Part shown: in pieces, positions 46,070 to 55,765 of the stretch
Position numbering within the stretch: the stretch's first letter is position 1
Layout: each line of letters begins with the position of its first letter
Source of the DNA: Symbiodinium natans
Lineage: Eukaryota > Sar > Dinophyceae > Suessiales > Symbiodiniaceae
Length of the DNA: 64,000 bases
Direction of reading: 5' to 3'
NCBI GenBank assembly: GCA_905221605.1
Contig: CAJNDS010002091.1
Coordinates: 646,001-710,000 of the forward strand
Translations under genes and position numbers: made by a program
Notes under the pieces: model-generated
Told to the model about the DNA's origin: nothing
Database searches by the model: none
What the model saw: the letters and a program-made list of their open reading frames with translations, nothing else

Positions 46070-47524
46070 CTACAAGTTCAGCAGCTTCCCTTGCATAGCA
46101 CTGCTGTCGCTGCCGAACTTAGCATTGCCCCAGGTCACCACGGACCCATCAACCAGAATGGCGGCAAAACCGCGGACGGTACCTTGTATCTGCTGCACGT
46201 CCCTCAGCTGATCTTGCACTGCACTGCTGTCGCCGCCAAACTCAGCATCGCCCCAGGTCACAACAGACCCATCGACAAGAATAGCAGCAAACGCCGCATT
46301 AGTAGCTTGGATCTGATGCACGTTGTTCAGCTGATCTTGCACTGCACTGCTGTCGCCACCACGAGCAGCGTTGCCCCAGGTCACAACAGACCCATCCGCC
46401 AGAATGGCGGCAAACGCGGGGCTGGTAGCTTGGATCTGCTGCACGTCCTTCAGCTGATCTTGCACTGCACTGCTGTCGCCACCCCAGTCGGCATGGCCCC
46501 AGGTCACGACAGACCCATCGCCCAGTATGGCAGCAAACGCCGTGTCAGTAGCTTGGATCTGCCTCACGTCTTTCAGCTGGTCTTGTACATCCTTGCCGTC
46601 ACCACCGAGGCCAGCATTGCCCCAGGTCACGACAGACCCACCTACCAGAATGGCAGCAAACGCATAGCTGGTAGCTTGGATCTGCTTCACGTCCTTCAGC
46701 TGATCTTGCACTGCACTGCTGTCGCCACCAGTATCGGCGTGGCCCCAAGTCACAACAGACCCATCGCCCAGAATCGCAGCAAAAGCCGACTCGGTAGCTT
46801 GGATCTGCCGCACATCCTTCAGCTGATCTTGCACTGCACTGCTGTCGCCACCCCAGACAGCATCGCCCCAGGTCACAACACACCCAGAGACCAGAATGGC
46901 TGCAAACGCTTGGTCAGTAGCTTGGATATGCTGCACGTGCTTCAGCTGATCTTGCACAGGACTGCTGTCGCTCCCCGAGCTAGGGGATCCCCAGGTCACA
47001 ACAGACCCATCAACCAGAATGGCAGCAAAAGCGTGCCAGGTAGCTTGGATATGCTGGACGTCCTTCAGCTGATCTTGCACTGCACTGCTGTCGCCACCTG
47101 TTCCAGCATTGCCCCAGGTCAAAACAGATCCATCGACCAGAATGGCAGCAAAAGCGTGCCAGTTAGCTTGGATCTGCTGCGCATCCTTTAGCTGATAGTG
47201 CGCATCAATGCTGTCGCCATTGTAGTTCTGACAGCCCCAGGTCACAACAGACCCATCACAAAGGATGGCAGCACACGCTGTGAGGTTGCCGCGAACTTGA
47301 ACTCTGCTCATCTGCAAGGTCAGCGTGTCGCCGCTCCGCAGCCCACATTCCTGAATCTTGGCTGCTCCATCCAGAACGCCTCCAGAGGAGTCCAAGAGTT
47401 TGCCCCTTCCAACTGCCAGCGCTCTCTGCGCCCTGCTCTTCAACACTTCTACGGACTCATCCGGCTCAGCTTCCAGTGAAACGGTCCTCCCACTCAGCAG
47501 GCCCACCTCAATTGAAAGGGGCAT
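46070..47524 (-). CDS. Ubiquitin-like / RCC1-like repeat protein, intronless
   Basis: 484 codons from ATG at 47524; an in-frame ATG 17 codons upstream is less likely, because MPLSIEVGLLSGRTVSLE is the family-like start. Residues 1-75 are a ubiquitin-like fold (ESVEVLKSRAQRAL, LRSGDTLTLQ). Ten repeats of about 41 residues follow, with core AFAAILVDGSVVTWGNA then GGDSSAVQDQLKDVQQIQAT, the last one truncated. RCC1/HERC propellers have repeats of about 51 residues, so these are a shortened relative; similar proteins are abundant in Symbiodiniaceae. No HECT or other catalytic domain is present, so ligase activity should not be assumed. It is the only long uninterrupted gene in a window of tiny exons, which suggests a retrocopy or recent arrival. 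Repeat units differ mainly at positions after VVTWG. Confidence 0.9.
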   Translation of the reverse strand: MPLSIEVGLLSGRTVSLEAEPDESVEVLKSRAQRALAVGRGKLLDSSGGVLDGAAKIQECGLRSGDTLTLQMSRVQVRGNLTACAAILCDGSVVTWGCQNYNGDSIDAHYQLKDAQQIQANWHAFAAILVDGSVLTWGNAGTGGDSSAVQDQLKDVQHIQATWHAFAAILVDGSVVTWGSPSSGSDSSPVQDQLKHVQHIQATDQAFAAILVSGCVVTWGDAVWGGDSSAVQDQLKDVRQIQATESAFAAILGDGSVVTWGHADTGGDSSAVQDQLKDVKQIQATSYAFAAILVGGSVVTWGNAGLGGDGKDVQDQLKDVRQIQATDTAFAAILGDGSVVTWGHADWGGDSSAVQDQLKDVQQIQATSPAFAAILADGSVVTWGNAARGGDSSAVQDQLNNVHQIQATNAAFAAILVDGSVVTWGDAEFGGDSSAVQDQLRDVQQIQGTVRGFAAILVDGSVVTWGNAKFGSDSSAMQGKLLNL

Positions 47525-47640
47525 GATCGAATTCCACTTGGAGCAGTGAAATCTTGCTCGGCAATTCAGCTCCACCCTTCAACGCTAAGCCCCGACGCAT
47601 CGCCACCGTTCTTTCAATACTGAGGACATTGGGCTCTGAC
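47525..47640 (-). promoter_or_regulatory. Leader upstream of the RCC1-like gene
   Basis: GC-mixed, non-telomeric sequence up to about 47600. I looked for a relic of the dinoflagellate spliced leader; attgccgagcaag is only a weak resemblance. Confidence 0.25.
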
Positions 47641-47670
47641 TTACACACCCTGCCAGCCCGAAACCTACAT

Positions 47671-47780
47671 ACTATTAGCTTAAGAAGCCCAAAAGAACAT
47701 TAAACAAGAATAATCCGTATATTGCCCTTAATAAGGAAGAAGATTACTTTTGTTTTTTCGGGGGTCTAAAGCAAGTAGTA
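47671..47780. mobile_element. Palindromic element, GCTTAAGAACCCCCG family (copy 4)
   Basis: Arms actattagcttaagaagccc / gggggtctaaagcaagtagt; AT-rich core. Confidence 0.75.
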
Positions 47781-48411
47781 GAGACCTAGTTGATACCTGC
47801 ACCCCCCAGCCTCGAAGCCTAAAGCAATCCCAAATCGCATACCCTCTGGACCGGTCAGCAAACTAGGGTTTAGGGTTTAGGGTTTTGGGTTTAGGCGTAC
47901 ACTTCTCAAACCCTCAGGCCCAAAGCCTGAATCACAAATCTGACTCCTGTAAACCCTGTAAACCTTGTAAACCCCATCTCTGTAAAGCCCTATAAACCCT
48001 GAGGGTTTTTGATGGCAAAAGACAAACATTCTAATGCAACACTTGCTCGATCATTCCACTATGAAGCGACGATTAGGGCTCAGGGCTTCTGGAAATCCCA
48101 ACTCAAGACTCAAGACAAGACCCTGTTGGGGCCTTGTTTTGGGTTGTGGGGGAGGGGGCGGGGCGTGTTCATGTAAGGGGGGAAGCCCTAAACCTAAAGC
48201 CTACACCCTACAAATCCTAAGCCCCCAACAACAGCACCACAGAGCCAGGGTTGAGTTTGAGGTCTAGGGGCGTAACAAATTAAAGCCTCTCAAGCCTGAA
48301 CTGGGCGGTTGCCCAGGGATTGCACAAGGTTGACGGTAGGGTTTAGGGTTTAGGGTTTAGGGCTTAGGGCTTAGGGCTTAGGGTGTAGGGTCTAGGGCTA
48401 TGGACGCACAC

Positions 48412-48464
48412 CAAGCCACACCACACAGTCGGGGCGTATCTGCTCCACGTCGTTCAGAAATAGC
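48412..48464 (-). CDS. Candidate exon
   Basis: Acceptor GCGTCCCAG, donor GTGTGCGTCC. Peptide LFLNDVEQIRPDCVVWL; a second frame also open. Confidence 0.64.
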
Positions 48465-48647
48465 CTGGGACGCTCTAAACCCGAAATCCGAAACCCCACA
48501 CCTGGGGTTTAGGGTTTAGGGTTTAGGGGTTAGGGCTTAGGGTTTAGGGTTTAGGGTTTAGGGAACCTCAACCCTTCGAAGCCCAAAGCTCCGAACCCTC
48601 ACACCCTAAAGCCCTGCAACCAAAAAAAGCCCCCGAGAGGACTCCAC

Positions 48648-48669
48648 CTGGGAAGTACGTAAGCCCTTC
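48648..48669 (-). CDS. Candidate micro-exon, 22 bases
   Basis: Acceptor GGGATTTCTTCAG, donor GTGGAGTCC. Peptide EGLTYFP. Phase 0 start fits 48762-48796 across a 92-bp GT-AG intron that contains CCCTAAA units. Confidence 0.56.
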
Positions 48670-48761
48670 CTGAAGAAATCCCCAAAAGTCCCGTACCTCA
48701 AGAAAAGGGCTAGGGGGCTTAGTTCCTGAAGATAGGGTTTAGGGTTTAGGGCTCCCTCTAC

Positions 48762-48796
48762 CCAAGAAAAATCGGTCGTTTCCAGGTGTATCAAGT
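48762..48796 (-). CDS. Candidate micro-exon
   Basis: Acceptor GCTAAAAAG, donor GTAGAGGGAG. Peptide LIHLETTDFSW. Confidence 0.58.
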
Positions 48797-48814
48797 CTTT
48801 TTAGCTAAACTCCA

Positions 48815-48888
48815 TTTGTTTTGTTGGTTACTTTATAAGGGAACCTGGAACCAACAAGAAGGCACAAGGGTACCACAGGGCTACCAAG
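48815..48888. mobile_element. Half of a CTTGGTAGCCCAG element
   Basis: Core ttggttactttataaggg and right arm gggtaccacagggctaccaag; the left arm is lost. Confidence 0.75.
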
Positions 48889-49015
48889 ACCCAGTAAGCC
48901 TTTGTAGCTAAACCTTGGAAACCCAAAACCAAGACCCTTAACCCCTTAAGCCCTAGACCCAAAACCCTAAACCCTAAAGCAGGTGCATCTGCTCCGCATG
49001 CTAGCGGCAGCTCAC

Positions 49016-49063
49016 AGCATGCACATGTCGCACGACATGTGGCTCGGACAGCTCCTTCCACAT
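49016..49063 (-). CDS. Candidate exon, 16 whole codons
   Basis: Acceptor GTCGGTGAG, good donor GTGAGCTGCC. Peptide MWKELSEPHVVRHVHA. Confidence 0.66.
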
Positions 49064-49100
49064 CTCACCGACCTAAACCCCAAACCCCAAACACTAAACC

Positions 49101-49170
49101 CTGAAAAAGGAAGCAGCACTCAGTATGGATAAGTTTGCGGTATGGGGCTTTAAGATTCCAAAAGTCAGGG
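49101..49170 (-). CDS. Candidate exon
   Basis: Acceptor CTGGACTAAG, donor in the GGTTTAG unit. Peptide DFWNLKAPYRKLIHTECCFL. Confidence 0.6.
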
Positions 49171-49440
49171 CTTAGTCCAGTGCTCCGTTCAAGGTTTTGG
49201 GCTGAGGGTTTAGCACCATTGGTCTTGCTTGGGGTTTTTCCTTGAGGCACTACACAAGATCCGACTGCCATTCATCGTAGGCCGAGGTAGTTGGAGGTTT
49301 TCGAAAGTAAGGGAACTCTAAAATAGACCCCCCAAGCAGTAGAATTCCCTTATAGTACGCACCCCAAGAAGCTACCCCTCATTTTCAGAAACGCCCCAAT
49401 TAGGTAACGGGGGGAGGGCGTGGGGCGGGTGCTCTTTAAC

Positions 49441-49503
49441 GACTCCGAGCCACATCCCAGAGCGAAGCAGTACCTCGGCGGACAGCACGAGGTACCCGAA
49501 AGC
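49441..49503 (-). CDS. Candidate exon, frame ambiguous
   Basis: Acceptor GGGATTAG, donor GTTAAAGAG. All three frames are open; YLVLSAEVLLRSGMWLGV looks best. Confidence 0.48.
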
Positions 49504-49827
49504 CTAATCCCCTAACAACCCTTGATTTTTAGGGTTTAGGGTTTAGGATTTAGCGTTTAGGGGTAGGGTTTAGGGTTTAGGGCTTGGGCCCTAGCATTGA
49601 GCGGATTGGGTTTTAACAAATCTGGGGCTTCTAAAGACACCCCCCCCCCCCAAGTCTGCCAATTCTAGTTCCTTGAGTTACGTTCCCTACTCTTAGTATG
49701 AGGTCCTAGTTAAGAGGCATTTACAAGTAAACTTAAACTGCTAGAAGAGAGGTTTGCACCACAAACCCTGAACACGAAAATTTCGAGTTTATTGGAAGGA
49801 GCAATGGCTCTTAAGGACTCGGAACAC

Positions 49828-49900
49828 CTTAGCAAGAGCAAGCTGCTTTGGCTTGCTCCGGCCAATACTTGTAGCTCATGTTGGCGAGCATGTAGCACAC
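49828..49900 (-). CDS. Candidate exon
   Basis: Acceptor AATGCCGCAG, donor GTGTTCCG. In the phase set by 49957-50023 it reads VLHARQHELQVLAGASQSSL then LLL. Confidence 0.66.
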
Positions 49901-49956
49901 CTGCGGCATTTAGGGTTTAGGGTTTAGGGTTTAGGGGTTTGGGTTTAGGGTTTAAC

Positions 49957-50023
49957 CGCAAAAAAACTCCCTGGTGACCTGCATGTTATTCAGCAGGATG
50001 TTGACGACTCGAAGCAGCTCCGC
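49957..50023 (-). CDS. Candidate exon
   Basis: Acceptor CGAGAGCGCAG, donor GTTAAACCC. Peptide AELLRVVNILLNNMQVTREF. Phase-compatible with both neighbours. Confidence 0.74.
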
Positions 50024-50101
50024 CTGCGCTCTCGAAACTAGGGTTGCATTAGGCACTTAAGGAACCCAATGACTCGACTCTTAGACTATAGGGATATCTC
50101 T

Positions 50102-50189
50102 TGAGATGTTCCCCCTTATACTAACAGTCCTTAATAGGGAACCCCCTATTGTGATCCCTAATGATGACTGTTCGTATAATAGGGCCCCC
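50102..50189. mobile_element. Palindromic element, GGGATGTTCCCC family (copy 5)
   Basis: Left arm gatgttcccccttatactaacagtcctta; right arm tgatgactgttcgtataatagggccccc is diverged. Confidence 0.75.
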
Positions 50190-50203
50190 AGGGTGCGGAT
50201 AAC

Positions 50204-50230
50204 GATCCTGGTGCAGTTTACAAGGCTAGC
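50204..50230 (-). CDS. Candidate micro-exon, 9 codons
   Basis: Long pyrimidine-rich lead ending CGACTCTTCAG, donor GTTATCCG. Peptide ASLVNCTRI. The lead itself is also open (ILFDVAVRLF). Confidence 0.5.
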
Positions 50231-50299
50231 CTGAAGAGTCGAACAGCCACATCAAACAAAATCACAAATTTGGGTTTCGGGTTCAGCCTATTCCCTTAG

Positions 50300-50397
50300 A
50301 GTCCATATGCCCAGGTAGTACATACTTGGGCCCTAATGCTAGCAGATAAGGACCCCTTTTGAGGCCCATGCGTATACTTGGATGAGTACCTGGACCC
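50300..50397. mobile_element. Palindromic element, GGGTCCATGTAC family (copy 3)
   Basis: Arms agtccatatgcccaggtagtac / gagtacctggaccc; inner cttgggccc / gaggccca. Confidence 0.68.
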
Positions 50398-50416
50398 TTT
50401 GGCGCATGTCTCGTAC

Positions 50417-50474
50417 CTTGAGCCGCAATTGCACTTCCTTCTTTGGGTACCTGACTTTCTGGCCAACTAGTCAT
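50417..50474 (-). CDS. Candidate exon
   Basis: Acceptor AATGGGGAAG, donor GTACGAGAC. Peptide MTSWPESQVPKEGSAIAAQ. Confidence 0.64.
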
Positions 50475-50672
50475 CTTCCCCATTTATACCCCAAACCTCA
50501 GAGTACGCCGAAATCCTTTGATATACACCGTATAAAGACCTTATATAGAAAGTATACCCTCTGGGGTAGGTTTGCGGGGCCTTGTAAAACACAAAGTTTT
50601 ATGGCTTTATACGGACTAGCTAGGCATTAAGGCTACTAAGCCTGCCCCTGTTATATTATAAGGGCCCCATGA

Positions 50673-50752
50673 ACAAGCACAAGGTGGTAGCGCGGGCTCT
50701 TGGTGGCCCTTTTCGACAGTTCGATTCTGGGATGATTCCGCACTTTCGTCAG
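50673..50752 (-). CDS. Possible exon
   Basis: Acceptor CTGACGAAAG. Peptide CGIIPESNCRKGPPRARATT; no clear donor. Confidence 0.45.
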
Positions 50753-50826
50753 ACGTTTAGGGTTTGGGGTTTAGGGTTTGGGGTTTCGGGTGTAGGGCTT
50801 GGGGTTTAGGGTTTGGGGTTTAGGGT

Positions 50827-50883
50827 TTAAAGTTTGGCAGCCATCGTGCAATGAAACCACTCGTTAGTGACATCGAAGGTCAC
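50827..50883 (-). CDS. Candidate exon, ends in TAA
   Basis: Acceptor AACGTTGAG. Peptide VTFDVTNEWFHCTMAAKL then TAA; could be C-terminal. Confidence 0.58.
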   Translation of the reverse strand: MTFDVTNEWFHCTMAAKL

Positions 50884-51077
50884 CTCAACGTTTAGCCCTA
50901 TTATAAACCCTAAACCTTACACACCCAAACCCCTAAACCCTAGGCCCCCAAACCCTTAACCCCCCACCCTTAACACCTAGACCGCAAACCCCTAAACCCC
51001 TAAACCCCAAAACCCCAAAACCCCCAGACTCTGCATTTGGAGGCACATGGCGTTTACTGGCCCAATACTACCTGTAC

Positions 51078-51185
51078 CTTAGCTTTGGAGTAGACCCTGA
51101 AAAAAAAAGTATATACTTTTTAGGTATAAGTAGCTAGAATAGGAACCCAGAACCAAGAAAAGTATTAAAGTATAGTACTCCAAGA
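51078..51185. mobile_element. Palindromic element, second copy of the 21973 family
   Basis: Shares ctttggagtagaccctg / tagtactccaagaccc arms, aagtatatactt and ataggaacccagaaccaa with 21973-22082. Confidence 0.75.
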
Positions 51186-51345
51186 CCCAGGTACTTATCC
51201 CCAATTTGTAATCTGTAACCATACTCCAGGCACCTAACAGTCTGACAAGTGGGTTAGGAAGTAAATACCCTAAACCCTAAACCCTAAACCCTAAACCCTA
51301 AACCCTAAACCCTAAACCCTAAACCCTAAACCCTAGACCCTACAC

Positions 51346-51435
51346 CCCAGGGCGCGCCCCTTGCACCAGCTCGCGGAGGGGCGTGGCGTGGAGTTTTCGG
51401 AAGAGGCCAAGGAAACGGCGGGCGAAAGACCAGAC
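51346..51435 (-). CDS. Candidate exon, 30 whole codons
   Basis: Acceptor AACCCTCAG, donor GTGTAGGG. Peptide VWSFARRFLGLFRKLHATPL then RELVQGARPG; basic amphipathic helix. Confidence 0.74.
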
Positions 51436-51844
51436 CTGAGGGTTTTGGGTTTTGGGTTTAGGATCAGGGTTTAGGGTTTAGGGGTTTAGGGTTAGGGTTT
51501 AGGGTTCAGGGGTTTAGGGTTTAGGGGTTTGGGGGGTTAAGTTAGGGATTTAGGGGTTGGGGGTCTTTAGGACCTGGAAGTTGAGTTGGACTTAGGTCTT
51601 GACGGGCTTTTGGGGTTTTGAGGGTTTAGGGTTTAGGGCCTTGTTGGGACTCAGGGTTTTTGAGGCAAAGGGTTTTACAGGAGTAGGGTTTGGGGCATTT
51701 CGGATTTTGGGGATTAGGATGTAAGGCTTAAGGAGTTTTGGGCTTTGGGGGGAGCTCAAGAGATTTTGTGCTTCTTAGATGTCTAGGACCTGTGGAAGTT
51801 GATTTAGGAAAAGGGGCTTCAGGGCTTTGAGAGTTTAGAGTTTA

Positions 51845-52018
51845 GGGATGAGGGTTTAGGGTTTAGGGTTAGGGTTTAGGGTTTAGGGTTCAGGGTTCAG
51901 GGTTCAGGGTTTAGGGTTTAGGGTTTAGGGTTTAGGGTTTAGGGTTTAGGGTTTAGGGTTTAGGGTTTAGGGTTTAAGGTTTAGGGTTTAGGGTTTAGGG
52001 TTTAGGATTTAGGGTTTA
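51845..52018. repeat. TTTAGGG array with TTCAGGG variants
   Basis: About 24 units, mostly perfect. Confidence 0.96.
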
Positions 52019-52049
52019 GGGCTTCAGCTCTCCAGGCTGTGCTGTAAAC

Positions 52050-52099
52050 GTTGGCAGGCGAATCGCCTTGTAGTCCTCAGCCTTGAGCGCAATGTCCAC
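52050..52099 (-). CDS. Candidate exon
   Basis: Acceptor AACTCTTCGAG, donor GTTTACAGC. Peptide VDIALKAEDYKAIRLP; the frame continues TFTAQPGELKP to TAA if unspliced. Confidence 0.66.
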
Positions 52100-52645
52100 C
52101 TCGAAGAGTTGGGAAGTTCATGTTTCGCAATTGCATGCTTCTTGAAATTTAGGGTTTAGGGTTTAGGGTTTAGGGTTTAGGGTTTAGGGTCAAATTTGGG
52201 ACCTTAGTGGGCTTTGGGGTGCAGGGTTTGCGCTTTTTGTTTCTCCGTCGAAGGTCCTAGATAGGGCTTTGAGGGTGTTCAGGGTTTGGTTTGGGAAGGG
52301 GGGGCGGGGGGGTTCTTCACGTTTGAGGCTTGGGGGTTTCGGGTACTGGGAAGGTTGGCCCTAAATCCTACAGGCCTATAGTACCCTCTAGCCCTAGCAA
52401 GCTTAAAGCAGGAAATCGCACCCCAAAGAAAGCTACGCCATATCACATAATCCCAAAGACTGCGGACCCCACACTTTGGCCACTTCCACTATCTCTAACG
52501 ATGTACCCTTGGGGTACCTGGTTCCTAACTCTAACCCTTAACTCTAAACAGAACCCTAGACCCTAAACCCAAAACCCCAAACCCTAAACCCTAAATCCTA
52601 AACTCTAAACTCTACACCCTAAGCCCTAAACCCTAAACCCTAAAC

Positions 52646-52686
52646 CACTTCTTCTCGGACACTCTGATGGACATTCCACAAGCGGC
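52646..52686 (-). CDS. Candidate exon
   Basis: Acceptor CTGAATCACAG, donor GTTTAGGG. Peptide AACGMSIRVSEKK. Confidence 0.64.
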
Positions 52687-52721
52687 CTGTGATTCAGATT
52701 AAGCTCCGCACTTGAAAGGTT

Positions 52722-52868
52722 TAGGGTTTAGGGTTTAGGGTTTAGGGTTTTAGGGTTTTAGGGTTTTAGGGTTTTAGGGTTTTAGGGTTTAGGGTTTGGG
52801 GTTTGGGGTTTGGGGTTTGGGGTTTGGGGTTTGGGGTTTGGGGTTTGGGGTTTAGGGTTTAGGGTTTT
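52722..52868. repeat. Three successive telomere variants: 7-mer, 8-mer, then GTTTGGG
   Basis: TTTAGGG, then five TTTTAGGG octamers, then about eight TTTGGGG units, then TTTAGGG again. Each variant block is homogeneous. Confidence 0.93.
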
Positions 52869-53103
52869 GGGGTTCAGAAGTGCGGCTTCACGAGGTCGAG
52901 GGGTTCGGTCCTAGAGGCGCAGAGTCTACTCAACTACATTCTGGGGTCGCATAAAAAGAATCTGACCTCTAATGTTGAACAAAAAGAACCCTGGAACTCC
53001 AAAAAAGTGTACGTAATGGGACAGAAACCTGCAACAAGAACGTCAAACACCATGTCATAAAGCCCACCCAAGCAAAGCAAAACAAAAACCTAAAAAATCA
53101 ACC

Positions 53104-53200
53104 CTGAACCCCTGAACCCCTGAACCCCTGAGCCCCTGAGCCCCTGAACCCCTGAACCCCTGAACCCCTGAACCCCTGAACCCCTGAACCCCAAAACCCA
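53104..53200. repeat. (AACCCCTG)n octamer array
   Basis: About 12 units with two AGCCCCTG variants. Confidence 0.93.
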
Positions 53201-53350
53201 AAACCCAAGCAAGCCCTCAGCCCTACCCACAACAAGACGATAAAGCAACCCTACACCCTCAACCCTGTACAGCCTAAACCCTAAACCCTAAACCCTACAC
53301 CCCAAACCCTAAACCCTAAACCCTAAACCGTAATATTCCAAACGGGCTAC

Positions 53351-53393
53351 GAGCTCGCCCAGGGCGCTCGAGAGGGCGCGTCTCCTCCAGAGC
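53351..53393 (-). CDS. Candidate exon
   Basis: Acceptor CCAAGCAAAG, donor GTAGCCCG. Peptide ALEETRPLERPGRA. Confidence 0.62.
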
Positions 53394-53653
53394 CTTTGCT
53401 TGGGTTTAGGGTTTAGGGTTTAGGGTTTAGGGTTTAGGGTTTAGAGTTTAGGGTTTAGGGTTTAGGGTTTAGGGTTCAGGGTTCAGGGTTCAGGGTTCAG
53501 GGTTTAGGGTTTAGGGTTTAGGGTTGAGGCTTCAGGGTTTAGGGTTTATAGGGTTTGGGGTTTAGCGTTTAGGGTTTGTTCGTGTTTCGGGTTGAGGCGA
53601 AATTGTGTGAGCAGTTTCGGACTTTCTTGTAAGGGTTTACTTGTTCTTCATGC

Positions 53654-53695
53654 AGGGAGGGGAGGCCCAACTTGCACCCTAGGCGTCACCAAAAC
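53654..53695 (-). CDS. Candidate exon with GC donor
   Basis: Acceptor TTGTCCAAG, donor GCATGAAG. Peptide VLVTPRVQVGPPLP. Confidence 0.52.
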
Positions 53696-53792
53696 CTTGG
53701 ACAGGGTTTAGGGCTTAGGGTTTAGGGTTTAGGGTTTAGGGTCTAGGGTCTAGGGTCTAGGGTCTAGGGATGGTCCCAAGCCCGAATAGAAC

Positions 53793-53847
53793 CCGAATGA
53801 ATGCAGTCTCTCGATCTTGGCTGTTCCAAAGCAACCATCGGTGTCTA
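53793..53847 (-). CDS. Candidate exon
   Basis: Acceptor TAAACAAAG, donor GTTCTATTC. Peptide DTDGCFGTAKIERLHSF. Confidence 0.6.
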
Positions 53848-54021
53848 CTTTGTTTAGAGTGAGTACTCAGGATACCGTTTTCACACACAGGGTAGGGGTA
53901 GTTACAGGAGTACTTTAACTTGTTGGTACTCAGCTGGCTCTTGTACTATACCCTAAGTATGAAAAAAACCTAAACAATTTCAGGCTAGTATTTTGAGGGT
54001 TTGGGCACCTGGTTTAGGGTT

Positions 54022-54150
54022 TACTTGGAGGTTCATGGGTACTTGCAACCCCAATTGTAAGTTTACTTATAACCTGTTTGGAGGACTTCGGAGGCTCATG
54101 AGTGCAAATATCATAACTGAGGTTTTATAAGTACACTCAAGCTCCAAGCA
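54022..54150. mobile_element. Degenerate ACTTGGAGGTTCATGG-family element
   Basis: Left arm acttggaggttcatgggtac is intact; the right arm (aagtacactcaagctccaag) is diverged. Confidence 0.6.
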
Positions 54151-54163
54151 GGGTTTGGGGAAC

Positions 54164-54269
54164 TGTTGCCAAATGCGCTTAGGGTTCCATCAGAGTTTCT
54201 AAGGATGAGGGTCCAGGGTCTGCGGTCGCACTGCAACGTCAGGCCAACTGGGGGCAAGGCCTCTTCAAG
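54164..54269 (-). CDS. Candidate exon, 35 codons
   Basis: Acceptor GTAGGTGTCAG, donor GTTCCCCAAA. Peptide LEEALPPVGLTLQCDRRPWT then LILRNSDGTLSAFGN. Its acceptor lies 11 bases inside the adjacent CTTGGTAG element arm. Confidence 0.74.
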
Positions 54270-54279
54270 CTGACACCTA

Positions 54280-54417
54280 CTTGGTAGGCCGGTAAGCATA
54301 TTCTTACAATAACGGCACCCTTTTTGGGGTGGGTTCCCTTATAGGGGAACCCACCCAAAACCCTAAACCCTGAGCCCTAAACCCTAAAAAGGGCAAAGGG
54401 TCCACTGGGCTACCAAG
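54280..54417. mobile_element. Palindromic element, CTTGGTAGCCCAG family with CCCTAAA units in the loop
   Basis: Left arm cttggtaggccggtaagcat, core ggcaccctttttggggtggg, about four telomere-like units, right arm gggtccactgggctaccaag. Confidence 0.85.
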
Positions 54418-54419
54418 CC

Positions 54420-54512
54420 CAACAGACAAACCCTAAACCCTAAACCCTAAACCCTAAACCCTAAACCCTAAACCCTAAACCCTAAACCCTAAACCCTAAA
54501 CCCTAAACCCAC
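54420..54512. repeat. CCCTAAA array
   Basis: About 12 perfect units ending at the donor of the next exon. Confidence 0.96.
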
Positions 54513-54584
54513 CAAGAGAGCTGAACATTGAGGTAGGGCTGAGGGAACCAGGCACGGACGTCAAGCTTCCGGCCGGGCCCACAA
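54513..54584 (-). CDS. Candidate exon
   Basis: Acceptor AATCCCTAAG, donor GTGGGTTTAGGG. Preferred frame GRKLDVRAWFPQPYLNVQLS; a second frame is open. Confidence 0.64.
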
Positions 54585-54612
54585 CTTAGGGATTCGGGTT
54601 TAGGGTTCGGGG

Positions 54613-55040
54613 TGTATATGTATATATATATATATACATATATACATATCACAACAATAAATCAATAAATAAAAAATAAACCTAAATAAGCAAATAAATA
54701 TGTAAATAAATAAATACATATATATATATATATCACAACATTTAAATCGATAAATAAAGATTAGACCTAAATAAGTAAATAAATAAGTAAAAAAATAAAT
54801 AAATATACATATATATATCACAACAAATAAATAAAGAAACAAACCTAAATATGTAAATAAGTAAGAAAATAAATAAGTAAAAAACAAATAAATAACTAAA
54901 TATATACATATATATATATCTCACAACAAATAAAAAAACAAACCTAAATATGTAAATAAATAAGTAAATAAATGAATATGTATATATATATACTGTATAC
55001 ATATATATATACATGTATATATATATATATATATATATCA
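54613..55040. repeat. AT-rich tandem block
   Basis: (TA)n tracts alternate with aaataaataaata and aaacctaaataagtaaataa, about 120 bases per unit, 3-4 copies. Long Y/I/F-rich minus ORFs are artefacts. Confidence 0.92.
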
Positions 55041-55059
55041 TGAACCCTGAACCCACCAC

Positions 55060-55133
55060 CTCCGAAGCGCAGCCACGTTGCCGACGTAGAAGGCACTGGC
55101 AGAGACCGAAGCAGAGCCACGGTGGCTCGACAT
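55060..55133 (-). CDS. Candidate exon
   Basis: Acceptor CAACGCACAG, donor GTGGTGGG. Peptide MSSHRGSASVSASAFYVGNV then AALR. Confidence 0.68.
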
Positions 55134-55226
55134 CTGTGCGTTGAGGGTTGAGGGTTTAGGGTTTAGGGTTCGACAGGGTTTGGGGTCCTAGGCTGAGGGT
55201 CGAGGGTTTAGGGTTTAGGGCAGGGC

Positions 55227-55268
55227 GTAGGTTTGAGGTGTGAAAGTGGCATCCTCCACACTGGACAT
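55227..55268 (-). CDS. Candidate exon with GC donor
   Basis: Acceptor TTCTTCGGTCAG, donor GCCCTGCC. Peptide MSSVEDATFTPQTY. Confidence 0.54.
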
Positions 55269-55388
55269 CTGACCGAAGAAGCTGTTCTAGGCTGGCCTTA
55301 CAGCAAACTTTTCAACTCAAGTCTTTTGTGCAAGAAACCGCCGGCCACCCCTCCCCCCCTCCCAAAACCCAAGCCCGAAACCCTAAAC

Positions 55389-55460
55389 CCCGCACAGGAG
55401 TCTTAAAGCCATGGCCCACCCAACTCCCCTGGCCTTTCGTGGGATTCAAGGCATATCGCG
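55389..55460 (-). CDS. Candidate exon
   Basis: Acceptor CTCTTCTTCAAAG, donor GTTTAGGG. Peptide RYALNPTKGQGSWVGHGFKT. The pyrimidine tract is itself open as FCFLLPYLFF. Confidence 0.62.
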
Positions 55461-55765
55461 CTTTGAAGAAGAGGTAGGGCAGCAGAAAGCAAAACCTTGT
55501 CTTTCTGGTTTGTTCGGACTTAGGGTTTAGGGCCACTCGAATGTAGGATTCGGGCTTCGGGCTTAAGGGGTACGGAAACTGCATGTCGGAACTCGAACAA
55601 GTGAAAGTCCCTGAACCTCGACTGTGCGTGCGGGGTTCAGGGTTGAGGGCTGAAAAGGCCTTAGGGCTTTAGAGTTTAACCAGGGTTTTAAACCCCCATG
55701 CGGGGATGCACTGCAGGACCCAATGCCCCAAAACGTAGGGCAGGTTTACGGATAACTGGGGTTTC

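Noticed and set aside
45977-47191. 404-codon plus-strand ORF opposite the RCC1-like gene
   Set aside because: It is the antisense shadow of the 123-bp repeat unit; its repeats mirror the minus-strand protein, which has a recognisable N-terminal domain.
54600-55059. 95- and 105-codon ORFs rich in Y, I and F
   Set aside because: Low-complexity translation of TA and TAAA repeats.
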